Made by a program: the position numbers and the translations under genes. DNA of 64,000 nt from Flavobacteriaceae bacterium UBA3591 (GTDB lineage Bacteria; Bacteroidota; Bacteroidia; Flavobacteriales; Flavobacteriaceae). The notes beneath the pieces were generated by a model. The model was not told the DNA's origin, searched no databases, and saw only the letters and a list, made by a program, of their open reading frames with translations. This document shows, in pieces, positions 53,438 through 60,757 of the stretch (position 1 is the first letter of the stretch; every line of letters starts with the position of its first letter). Where the stretch lies: contig DFMO01000015.1 in NCBI GenBank assembly GCA_002375695.1, positions 62,001 to 126,000 of the forward strand. Reading direction: 5' to 3'.

Positions 53438-54416
53438 AAAATTCTTTATTTACTTTTTTAAAATGTAATTTTAACCTGTGGTTTCTTTTTAAAACTTTAA
53501 CTATAAATAATAAAAATAATAGTTTTATTTTCCATTCTATAAACACTGGTTTAAATCTAATTGTTTTTTCAAGATTCTTTAATTCAACATATGATTTTCC
53601 AATGGATTGGCTCAAGCTGTACTTGTAAAAACACTTTAAATATATATCTAGGGCAGCAGAAATTTTTTCTTTTGAAAAATGGTTGTTGTATAAATATTCT
53701 AAAATTTTAATTCTAACTTTAAGTTCTGACTTTAAACTTAGAAAACAATTTTTGTTGTATGCACTGGTAATAGATTGATTGTGTCGCCTAATTAAAACCG
53801 CAACATTTGCAATCTTAGACCATTGTATATTCTTTTTTGAGAAAATTTGGAAAAAAAAATCCAATTCCTGTGCTCTGTCGAGATGTTCGTCAAATTTAAA
53901 ATTAGCAACAACAGTCCTAGTCCAAACAGAATGTGGTAATCCAAAATTTACTTTTTTAGTAAAATAATCTAGTCCTAAAATATTAATTTCATTTCGTTGC
54001 CGATGAAATATCTGTTTAGCACTGTGGTCAAATATATTATAATCTGTTAAAGCTAGCTGCAACTTTATATTATTTCTAAATAACTTTAAACAATCGTTTA
54101 GAAAAAAAGGCAACATCAAATCATCACTATCAAACCATTGTATATACTCCCCCTTACTAATCTCAAACCCATAATTTCTACAGGCATTAGCTCCTTTTGG
54201 TCTATCTTTAGGTCTGTGGTGATATTGAAAACGACTGTCATGTTCAACGTATTTTTGTAAAAGCGCTTCGGTACCATCGGTACTTCCATCATCTACTACA
54301 ATACATTCCCAATTGGTATAGGTTTGTGCCAATACAGAATCGAGCGTTTCACCAATTAAGTGAGCTCGATTGTAGGTAGGAATAATTATTGATACTAGTG
54401 CGTTTTGTATATTCAT
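53427..54416 (-). CDS. Glycosyltransferase family 2 (shares its N-terminal half with the next gene)
   Basis: 329 aa, ATG start. SIIIPTYNRAHLIGETLDSVLAQTY, IVVDDGSTDGTEALLQKYV, RPKGANACRNYGF and WFDSDDLM with D-S-D-D. Residues about 5-100 are nearly identical to the gene at 54418 (about 20 differences in 287 bases), while the remaining 230 residues show no clear similarity. The C-terminal part has FGLPHSVWTRTVVANFKFDEHLDRAQELDFFFQIF and a basic, hydrophobic tail (LLFLLFIVKVLKRNHR). The donor-side half is therefore shared and the acceptor-side half different. Confidence 0.92.
   Translation of the reverse strand: MNIQNALVSIIIPTYNRAHLIGETLDSVLAQTYTNWECIVVDDGSTDGTEALLQKYVEHDSRFQYHHRPKDRPKGANACRNYGFEISKGEYIQWFDSDDLMLPFFLNDCLKLFRNNIKLQLALTDYNIFDHSAKQIFHRQRNEINILGLDYFTKKVNFGLPHSVWTRTVVANFKFDEHLDRAQELDFFFQIFSKKNIQWSKIANVAVLIRRHNQSITSAYNKNCFLSLKSELKVRIKILEYLYNNHFSKEKISAALDIYLKCFYKYSLSQSIGKSYVELKNLEKTIRFKPVFIEWKIKLLFLLFIVKVLKRNHRLKLHFKKVNKEFYAR
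54114..54400. repeat. 287-bp direct repeat in GT2 genes, copy 1
   Basis: Matches 55051-55337 without gaps at a constant offset of 937 bases, with about 20 differences (roughly 93% identity, counted by eye). It encodes the N-terminal nucleotide-binding half of the GT2 at 53427. Confidence 0.92.
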
Positions 54417-54417
54417 T

Positions 54418-55347
54418 TTAACCTCTTAATAAAATATACCCCTTGCCAACCAGTTTATATGAGATGATACTGAATGAAAACTTTAAGAACCATTTTAACA
54501 CATTAAAACTCAAAAAACCTAATTGATAAAATAACTGGTAGTTTGATTTAGCAATCCCATTTATTTGCCATAAATACCGATATTTTTTAAGTTGCTCTTT
54601 TAATAGATATAAGCGAGTGTCTTTATTTATTCCAAAACTTAACAAAACTTTTATCCGTTCATTTTCAATATAAAACGAAGATAATATAGTCGAAACCGAA
54701 AAATCATTTGAAATAGAATCGGATATTTGCCGATAATAAGTTAAATATTTATCAATAAATTTTATAGTAGGTGTATAAATTAAAATTCTTATATGAAAAT
54801 CCCTGTCTTGACCTTTTAGCAACCTTTCATCAAAGAGTTGCTTCGATTCTATAAATTCTCTTCTATATATTGGATCTGGCAAATACCAACTAACCTTTAA
54901 TGTAATAAAATCTTCTAATAGAGAGTTGGACATTTTAGTTCTTGCCTCTTGACGTATTTGATTATTATTGATAGTAATAACACTCTTGCTTATAACAATA
55001 TCCACAGAATGCGTAAATCCTTCTATTTTTTGAACAATAAAATCTTTTGTCATCAAATCATCACTATCAAACCAATTCACATACTCCCCCTTACTCACCT
55101 CAAACCCATAATTTCTACAAGCATTGGCGCCTTTTGGTCTATCTTTAGGTCTGTGGTGATATTGAAATCGATTGTCTTGTTCAACGTATTTTTGCAAAAG
55201 CGCTTCGGTACCATCGGTACTTCCATCATCTACCACAATACACTCCCAGTTGGAATAGGTTTGTGCCAAAACCGAATCGAGCGTTTCACCAATTAAGTGA
55301 GCTCGATTGTAAGTAGGAATAATTATTGATACTAGTGGTTGACCCAT
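54418..55347 (-). CDS. Glycosyltransferase family 2 (shares its N-terminal half with the previous gene)
   Basis: 309 aa, ATG start. The same nucleotide-binding half as its neighbour (SIIIPTYNRAHLIGETLDSVLAQTY, DDGSTDGTEALLQKYV, WFDSDDLM), then a distinct acceptor half: VSWYLPDPIYRREFIESKQLFDERLLKGQDRDFHIRILIY. The C-terminus is hydrophobic (LSFNVLKWFLKFSFSIISYKLV). One base separates it from the 53427 gene. The pair probably uses the same or a related donor sugar on two different acceptors; this is inference from the shared half. Confidence 0.92.
   Translation of the reverse strand: MGQPLVSIIIPTYNRAHLIGETLDSVLAQTYSNWECIVVDDGSTDGTEALLQKYVEQDNRFQYHHRPKDRPKGANACRNYGFEVSKGEYVNWFDSDDLMTKDFIVQKIEGFTHSVDIVISKSVITINNNQIRQEARTKMSNSLLEDFITLKVSWYLPDPIYRREFIESKQLFDERLLKGQDRDFHIRILIYTPTIKFIDKYLTYYRQISDSISNDFSVSTILSSFYIENERIKVLLSFGINKDTRLYLLKEQLKKYRYLWQINGIAKSNYQLFYQLGFLSFNVLKWFLKFSFSIISYKLVGKGYILLRG
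55051..55337. repeat. 287-bp direct repeat in GT2 genes, copy 2
   Basis: Partner of 54114-54400. Similarity starts in the SDDLM codons and continues to within 10 bases of the start codon. Confidence 0.92.
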
Positions 55348-55349
55348 TT

Positions 55350-56069
55350 TTAGATTTTTAGTGAGGATAAATCAAATTCTGAGTTTTTTTCTAAAACTGA
55401 ATATCTTTTAAAAATTCGACAACTTAATTTAGAAAATTCTGTCCATTCTCGTATTATTTCTTTTTCATATTCTCTATTCGTATCGTCTAATAACCATGTA
55501 GTTTTTATACTAGTATAATCGGTTAAAAATGGCATTGCACTAAACCTCGCATAAGGAGTACTACCGCCAAACGGGCCGTCCACAATTACCAAGTCAAAAT
55601 GCGATATATCTTTTATCCCCTCTTCTATAGCCGCTGTCGAATACCAGGTTTGTTGATTCTTATATGAGTATTTAGAATCAATTGTTTCAATAGGGGCATG
55701 AATTTGTGATACGAAACTAATTAAATCATTATCACATAATTGATTTTTTAAGGTGAGCATCCAATCTACATCAGACTCAACAGATATGAAGTTAGTTTTA
55801 TAATTTTGAAGTTTTAAAAGCTTAGCGATATATAGTGTTGTAACACCTCCCCCAAATTCTATTATATTCTTAGGTTTTTTTATTGAAATTATATTTAAAA
55901 TATGAAGAATTGTCTCTGGCTCTAAAGACCAAGATGTTTGGGGAATAAATACTTCGTTTTTAAATAATGTTTGTAACTTTTGTGATGCCCAAATTTGTTG
56001 CTGCCCATTGCGGATTGCAATTTGGTTTTTCTTCAAATCTTTTAAAAATATTTTAAGCTTTTGAATCAT
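55350..56069 (-). CDS. SAM-dependent methyltransferase-like protein
   Basis: 239 aa, ATG overlapping the wzt stop by 4 bases. The central region PKNIIEFGGGVTTLYIAKLL fits methyltransferase motif I (E-F-G-G-G), followed by FISVESDVDWMLTLKNQL (motif II acidic residue) and FDLVIVDGPFGGSTPYARF, the D-G-P characteristic of this class. Likely a glycan-locus methyltransferase. In ABC-exported O-antigens, terminal methylation often caps the chain and is read by the C-terminal domain of Wzt; the position next to wzt fits that role, but it is inference. Confidence 0.8.
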   Translation of the reverse strand: MIQKLKIFLKDLKKNQIAIRNGQQQIWASQKLQTLFKNEVFIPQTSWSLEPETILHILNIISIKKPKNIIEFGGGVTTLYIAKLLKLQNYKTNFISVESDVDWMLTLKNQLCDNDLISFVSQIHAPIETIDSKYSYKNQQTWYSTAAIEEGIKDISHFDLVIVDGPFGGSTPYARFSAMPFLTDYTSIKTTWLLDDTNREYEKEIIREWTEFSKLSCRIFKRYSVLEKNSEFDLSSLKI

Positions 56070-57337
56070 AAATACTGCACATTAAAATCGGTTAAAACTT
56101 TTGTTTGATTTGTAACTACTTGCTTAAAACTATCGTAATAAAAACCTTCTTCAACGTTAAATCGAAATGCATTTTTAGCCCAATCTGCAACTTGGGTACC
56201 TACCACAACGTGAGTTGTAACTATATAAGATCCTTGATTTAAAGGTAGTTTTTCAAACTTAAAGGAAATAATGTTTGAAAAGGCCTTTTTTTCAATTTCA
56301 AATACCGAAGTACTTAGCCACAACAATCGGTTCCCCATAGAATCGTCTATTCGAAAATCTAATTGAATATTCTCGGCCAATACATTATTTGGGTTCTTTA
56401 AATGGAAATTAATAGTTAACGGTTTACCAGTTGTAGGAGCTAAACCTTCCCTTTCACCAACAAATTGAACAAAATCAATTTCAACTTGTTTGTTTCCGGT
56501 ACGTTCTGCATTGCTAATATGTTTTTTAAGAGAATTGGATTCAGTTTTATGATTCGCATTTATATATGCCTCAATAATTTCTATAACATTACCGGTTTTA
56601 TCTATAACACCGTTATTAAGCAAAATCCCCCTACTACACAAACTTTTTACAGCCGCCATATTATGACTAACAAACAGTACCGTTCTACCCTCTCCTTTTG
56701 AGATATCTTGCATTTTGCCAATGGCTTTTTTTTGAAACTCTGCATCGCCTACTGCCAGCACTTCGTCTACCACCAAAATATCGGGTTCGAGATGAGCGGC
56801 TACAGCAAAAGCGAGGCGTACTCGCATACCCGAGGAATAACGTTTTACAGGAGTATCAATATACATTTCGCAACCTGAAAAATCGATTATTTCATCGAGT
56901 TTGACAGTTATTTCGCTACGCGTCATCCCTAAAATAGCACCGTTTAAATATATATTTTCGCGCCCCGTAAGTTCGGGGTGAAACCCTGTGCCTACTTCGA
57001 GCAGAGATGCAATTCGACCTTTAGTTTTAATAACACCTGTTGTTGGACTTGTTACTCGCGAAAGAATTTTAAGCAAGGTTGATTTTCCTGCACCATTTTT
57101 TCCAATTATTCCTAAAACCTCCCCTTTTTTAACTTCAAAATTAATATCGCGTAAGGCCCAAACATAGTCGGTTGTAGACTTACTACTCCTGTCATTTACG
57201 GCTCCTACCTTTAAATACGGATCTTCCTTGCCACGCACCCTATGCCAAAACCTATTTAAATCGTGAGAAAGCGTACCCGTTCCAATGGTTCCGAGGCGGT
57301 ACTGTTTGCTTATATTTTCGGCTTTTAATATAGTCAT
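56066..57337 (-). CDS. wzt: Polysaccharide ABC transporter ATP-binding protein (Wzt/KpsT-type with C-terminal domain)
   Basis: 423 aa, ATG start; its start codon abuts the left repeat of the four-helix-bundle cassette. Walker A GIIGKNGAGKSTLLKIL (77-93), signature RYSSGMRVRLAFAVAAHLEPDILVVDEVLAVGDAEFQ, FVSHNMAAVKSLC. Residues about 280-423 are an extra beta-rich domain (IDFVQFVGEREG, NFHLKNPN, SYIVTTHVVVGTQVADWA), like the carbohydrate-binding C-terminus of Wzt that recognises capped O-chains. It powers export of the finished glycan through Wzm. Confidence 0.94.
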   Translation of the reverse strand: MTILKAENISKQYRLGTIGTGTLSHDLNRFWHRVRGKEDPYLKVGAVNDRSSKSTTDYVWALRDINFEVKKGEVLGIIGKNGAGKSTLLKILSRVTSPTTGVIKTKGRIASLLEVGTGFHPELTGRENIYLNGAILGMTRSEITVKLDEIIDFSGCEMYIDTPVKRYSSGMRVRLAFAVAAHLEPDILVVDEVLAVGDAEFQKKAIGKMQDISKGEGRTVLFVSHNMAAVKSLCSRGILLNNGVIDKTGNVIEIIEAYINANHKTESNSLKKHISNAERTGNKQVEIDFVQFVGEREGLAPTTGKPLTINFHLKNPNNVLAENIQLDFRIDDSMGNRLLWLSTSVFEIEKKAFSNIISFKFEKLPLNQGSYIVTTHVVVGTQVADWAKNAFRFNVEEGFYYDSFKQVVTNQTKVLTDFNVQYL

Positions 57338-57364
57338 TAGTCTGTAGTCTTTAGTCTTTAGTGG
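57338..57364 (+). repeat. Left heptamer array of the four-helix-bundle cassette
   Basis: TAGTCTG, TAGTCTT, TAGTCTT, TAGTGG in tandem. Bases 57345-57363 are the inverted partner of 57781-57799 (18 of 19 match; the inner 13 are identical). Confidence 0.88.
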
Positions 57365-57389
57365 TAGTCGGTAGTTTTTAGATTTTAGG

Positions 57390-57755
57390 TTATTTTTTTA
57401 AATATTTCTGCAGACCGTTTATCATTTTTGATAGTTCTGCGAGTTTTTTTCTATTATTTTCATTCTGCTCATCCGTAATAAAATTTTGCCGTTTTGCTAT
57501 TGTTGAGCAAACTACGCATTCATTTACAGAATCCATTGCAATCTGTAGAAACCTATTGAACTGTGCATTGCTATCTCTTTGGCCTTCTGCTATATTTAAA
57601 GCTATGGAGACCGCTGCTCTTTTAAATTGTGAAGTTAAATTATACAACTCGTTTTTAGGAAACGATTGTGTAGTAATATACACCAAATCCACAAAATCCA
57701 GAGCTTTGTGATAAACTTTGAGGTCTTCAAATTTAAAATGTGAACCTTCTTCCAT
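57390..57755 (-). CDS. Four-helix-bundle protein (S23/IVP-like)
   Basis: 121 aa from ATG at 57755 (EEGSHFKFEDLKVYHKALDFVDLVY); a TTG 24 bases further upstream is possible. Family phrases: FEDLKVYHKALDFVDLVY, ELYNLTSQFKRAAVSIALNIAEGQRDSNAQFNRFLQIAMDS and ECVVCSTIA, ending KLAELSKMINGLQKYLKK. It is intact and in the same orientation as wzm and wzt. The family is related to proteins of 23S rRNA intervening sequences and to Avd of diversity-generating retroelements. Its cellular role is not known. The gene is bounded by inverted heptamer arrays and has no obvious function in polysaccharide export. Confidence 0.88.
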   Translation of the reverse strand: MEEGSHFKFEDLKVYHKALDFVDLVYITTQSFPKNELYNLTSQFKRAAVSIALNIAEGQRDSNAQFNRFLQIAMDSVNECVVCSTIAKRQNFITDEQNENNRKKLAELSKMINGLQKYLKK

Positions 57756-57780
57756 TAATTCAAATTTACCAAAATCCAAT

Positions 57781-57803
57781 CACTAAAGACTAACGACTAA
57801 ACC
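57781..57803 (-). repeat. Right heptamer array of the four-helix-bundle cassette
   Basis: CACTAAAGACTAACGACTAAACC; its reverse complement contains TAGTCGTTAGTCTTTAGTG, the partner of the left array. The wzm stop codon (57797-57799) lies inside it. Confidence 0.88.
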
Positions 57804-58663
57804 GTATCTATAAAACTCTTCTCCGTTCTGTTAAAAATTATTAGTCCCAAAAGAAATAAACCAATACTTACCGCCAAGGTGTAAACAAAGCCAATCCAAC
57901 TAAAACTGCCCGTATCTAATAACATATAACGGAAACCTTCGATTATTTGGGTAAGCGGATTGTATGCCACAAAATCGGCTACATAACCCGGCAGTTTTTT
58001 TCGCGCTTCCGATAGTGGATATGGCACTGCAGAAACATACATTAACAGTGACACGGCAAAACCCACAAGCACATTTAAGTCGCGGTACTTAGTTGTAAGT
58101 GATGAAACTATCATCCCTAACCCCAACCCCAACAAAGCCATCATTAACACATAAATAGGAAAAAGACATAAAAAAATATTGGGCTGTAAATCAAATCCGC
58201 TTAGCACAAAATAGCAATAAAAAGCAATAAAAATTAAAAGTTGAATTCCAAATTTTACCAGATTACTAATAGTTACCGACATTGGCATAATTACCCTTGG
58301 GAAATACACTTTTCCAAAAATATTTTGGTTTTTGGTAAATGTATTCGAAGTGCCCGTAAGACATTCTTTAAAATAATTCCACGCAGTGATACCGGCCAAA
58401 TTAAACAAAAACGGAGGAATACCCCCCGTACTAATGCTACCCAAATTATTAAAAACTAAAGTAAAAATAACCGAAGTAAATAACGGCTGAATTAAATACC
58501 AAAGCGGACCTAAAATTGTTTGTTTATAAACCGTAACAATATCGCGCTTTACAAACAAAATAAGTAAATCTCGATACCGCCAAACCTCTTTTAGGTTTAA
58601 GTCGAAAACACTCTTTTTAGCCGAAATTTCGTAAAGCCAATTCTCGTTTGATTCTGAAGTCAA
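57797..58663 (-). CDS. wzm: Polysaccharide ABC transporter permease (Wzm/ABC-2 type)
   Basis: 288 aa, TTG start (TSESNENWLYEISAKKSVFDLNLKEVWRYRDLLILFVKRD). The opening VWRYRDLLILFVKRDIVTVYKQTILGPLWYLIQPLFTSVIFTLVF is the Wzm hallmark, then about six transmembrane helices and the ending YNPLTQIIEGFRYMLLDTG with LLLGLIIFNRTEKSFIDTV. It forms the membrane channel with Wzt for lipid-linked glycan. It is the 5'-most gene of the locus; its stop TAG lies within the right repeat of the inserted cassette. Confidence 0.94.
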   Translation of the reverse strand: MTSESNENWLYEISAKKSVFDLNLKEVWRYRDLLILFVKRDIVTVYKQTILGPLWYLIQPLFTSVIFTLVFNNLGSISTGGIPPFLFNLAGITAWNYFKECLTGTSNTFTKNQNIFGKVYFPRVIMPMSVTISNLVKFGIQLLIFIAFYCYFVLSGFDLQPNIFLCLFPIYVLMMALLGLGLGMIVSSLTTKYRDLNVLVGFAVSLLMYVSAVPYPLSEARKKLPGYVADFVAYNPLTQIIEGFRYMLLDTGSFSWIGFVYTLAVSIGLFLLGLIIFNRTEKSFIDTV

Positions 58664-58881
58664 AAAAATAATTTTATTTAGGAGCTAATATAGTAAAATT
58701 GAGGAAACTTAAGCGGCTATTCACACTACTTCAATCTAGTCTTTTTTAAGGTTAATTCAACTTTAGTTTTTCAATTGAAAAAGTTTAAACAGCTCCCCAT
58801 TACAACACTTTTACAACAAAAAATTTATCTGTCGCACTTTATCTTATTTTTTCAATAAATTTGGCTCCCTATTTATAGAAT
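58664..58881. other. Divergent promoter region of wzm operon and TPR-HTH gene
   Basis: 218 AT-rich bases between two divergently transcribed genes. On the plus strand TAAATTTG is a -7 box; on the minus strand I found no full TAnnTTTG match for the wzm transcript. It is the probable control region for the whole minus-strand glycan locus. Confidence 0.6.
58856..58863 (+). promoter_or_regulatory. -7 promoter box (TAAATTTG)
   Basis: Fits TAnnTTTG and lies 18 bases before the ATG at 58882. No TTG is present at the usual -33 distance. Confidence 0.5.
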
Positions 58882-60717
58882 ATGAAATATATCCTCGCTA
58901 TCTTATTTTTAATTTTTTGCAACACCTTGTTTGCTCAAAATGAACCGATTGCTGCCTTAGAATCGGAAATCGAAAAACATCTTTTTAAAAAACCCGATTC
59001 GGCAAAAATTTATTTAAAACAATTATTAAACTATTCCGATAAGCGTCATGACACCTTGGTTGCGATTACCTATAGCAAACTCGGCATTACTTATAGCCAA
59101 TTAGCTAAATACGACTCGTCTGCCTATTTTTTTGACCAAGGGATAAGATTAGCCGAAAAGGCTCCCATCCTAAAAGCCGATATATATTCTAATAGCGGAA
59201 TTAATTACAGACATAATGCCGAGTACGAAAAATCCATCGCTGCCCTAAACAATGCAATGGAACTTTATCAAAAATATGGCGACCGCAGTGGCGAAGGTGT
59301 GGTTTATGGCGAAATTGGCTCTAATTATAGCTATATGGGCGAAAAAGAAAAAGCTATTATTTACCTTGAAAAAGCCATTGAAATATTTAAAGAAACGGGC
59401 GATAATAGACTGTATATTCTACAACAAAAACTGGCAAATATTTACTATAATGCTGGAAATTACGAATTTGCCATCGACCTTTACGAACAAATACTCCCCG
59501 AGTTTGAAAAAGAAAAAAGGCCTTCTTATTACCTAACCCTACTTTCATATGCCGAAAGTTTGGCGCAAGTAGGAAAAACAAAAGAAGGCGAAATGCGGTT
59601 AATAGAAGCCAGAGACGGCCTGGCCGAAATTAAAAATCTTGAATATTCGCACGTGGCAATTGGCAAGCTCGCTAAAATCTACCAATTTACAAACAGACCA
59701 AGCTTAGCACAAGCTGCATATGAAAAGGCTTATCAATATCTACAAGAAATACACTCGGTTAGATTGCTACAAATCGCCTCAGATTATCTAAAGTTTTTAA
59801 ATAGTAGAGGTGAATACGAAAAGGCTGTTTCGGTCATTAAAAGCGTAAAAAATAGCACGCATAATTACGAAGATGCTATGAATGCCCAAGACGAATTGAG
59901 CTTTTTACTTAGCACCCGCGAAACATACCGCAACTTAGGGGAGTTTGAAAAATCTTTAAATGTTTTTGACCGAATTGATTATCTAAAAGATTCTGTTCAA
60001 AAAGCGACAGATCAAATTAAAATTAAACAGTTGGAAGAAACGTATCAAAATAAAATTCAACGCGAAAAAAATATAGCTCTTCAAAGCAAAAATGATTTGT
60101 TAGAAGATTACAATAGTAAACAACGCACATTTATCATCCTTAGCCTGTTATTAACCGTACTAATTTTAGCGTTGAGTATCGTAATATTTAGCTACAATAA
60201 AAAAAGACTTGCCTTTCAAAAGGAGGCGGTGGCCAACCTCGAAAAAGCAAACATAGCTCTTAAAGAAAATCAGGAGCTCGAAAAAGAACTCTTTGCCGAA
60301 AAAGAAAAAAACCTGCTTGATAAAGAACGAGAATTAGTAGCTGTTTCATTAGAAGTTGCAGATATTCAAAAGCAAATAACAGATATTATTGATACCAGCG
60401 ATGAAGAAATTTCAGCCAATGCTGCTAACAAAATTAAAACTACCCTAAACCAGCTAAATTATTGGAAGCACTTTAAAACGAAGTTTATTGAAATTAATCC
60501 CGAGTTTGGTTATAACCTCACCGAAATGTTCCCAAATCTTTCTGAAGACGATATTGCTTTTTGTTCGTTGTTAAAACTTCAACTTTCAAATGAAGAGATA
60601 AGCGCTTTAATGGGCATTAGCAAAGAGAGTGTTCTTTCAAGAAAATACATTGTTCAAAATAAAATGAATCTCGAAGACAACGAAGCCTATTTTGAAGAAT
60701 TAATCGGGAAACTTTAA
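58882..60717 (+). CDS. Membrane-bound TPR protein with C-terminal LuxR-like helix-turn-helix
   Basis: 611 aa, ATG start, signal peptide (ILAILFLIFCNTLFAQ). Residues about 25-380 contain roughly seven tetratricopeptide repeats (for example KYDSSAYFFDQGIRLAEKAP, KEKAIIYLEKAIEIFKETG). A single transmembrane helix at about 414-436 (FIILSLLLTVLILALSIVIF) is followed by a coiled coil and, at about 549-605, a helix-turn-helix of the Bacteroidota TPR-LuxR family (SEDDIAFCSLLKLQLSNEEISALMGISKESVLSRKYIVQNKM). TPRs face the periplasm and the HTH the cytoplasm, so it may sense an envelope signal. Its position, divergent from wzm, makes control of the glycan locus plausible but unproven. Confidence 0.85.
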   Translation: MKYILAILFLIFCNTLFAQNEPIAALESEIEKHLFKKPDSAKIYLKQLLNYSDKRHDTLVAITYSKLGITYSQLAKYDSSAYFFDQGIRLAEKAPILKADIYSNSGINYRHNAEYEKSIAALNNAMELYQKYGDRSGEGVVYGEIGSNYSYMGEKEKAIIYLEKAIEIFKETGDNRLYILQQKLANIYYNAGNYEFAIDLYEQILPEFEKEKRPSYYLTLLSYAESLAQVGKTKEGEMRLIEARDGLAEIKNLEYSHVAIGKLAKIYQFTNRPSLAQAAYEKAYQYLQEIHSVRLLQIASDYLKFLNSRGEYEKAVSVIKSVKNSTHNYEDAMNAQDELSFLLSTRETYRNLGEFEKSLNVFDRIDYLKDSVQKATDQIKIKQLEETYQNKIQREKNIALQSKNDLLEDYNSKQRTFIILSLLLTVLILALSIVIFSYNKKRLAFQKEAVANLEKANIALKENQELEKELFAEKEKNLLDKERELVAVSLEVADIQKQITDIIDTSDEEISANAANKIKTTLNQLNYWKHFKTKFIEINPEFGYNLTEMFPNLSEDDIAFCSLLKLQLSNEEISALMGISKESVLSRKYIVQNKMNLEDNEAYFEELIGKL

Positions 60718-60757
60718 AAACTACTGCCTCAGCAATTTCAAAATACTGGGTAAAAAT

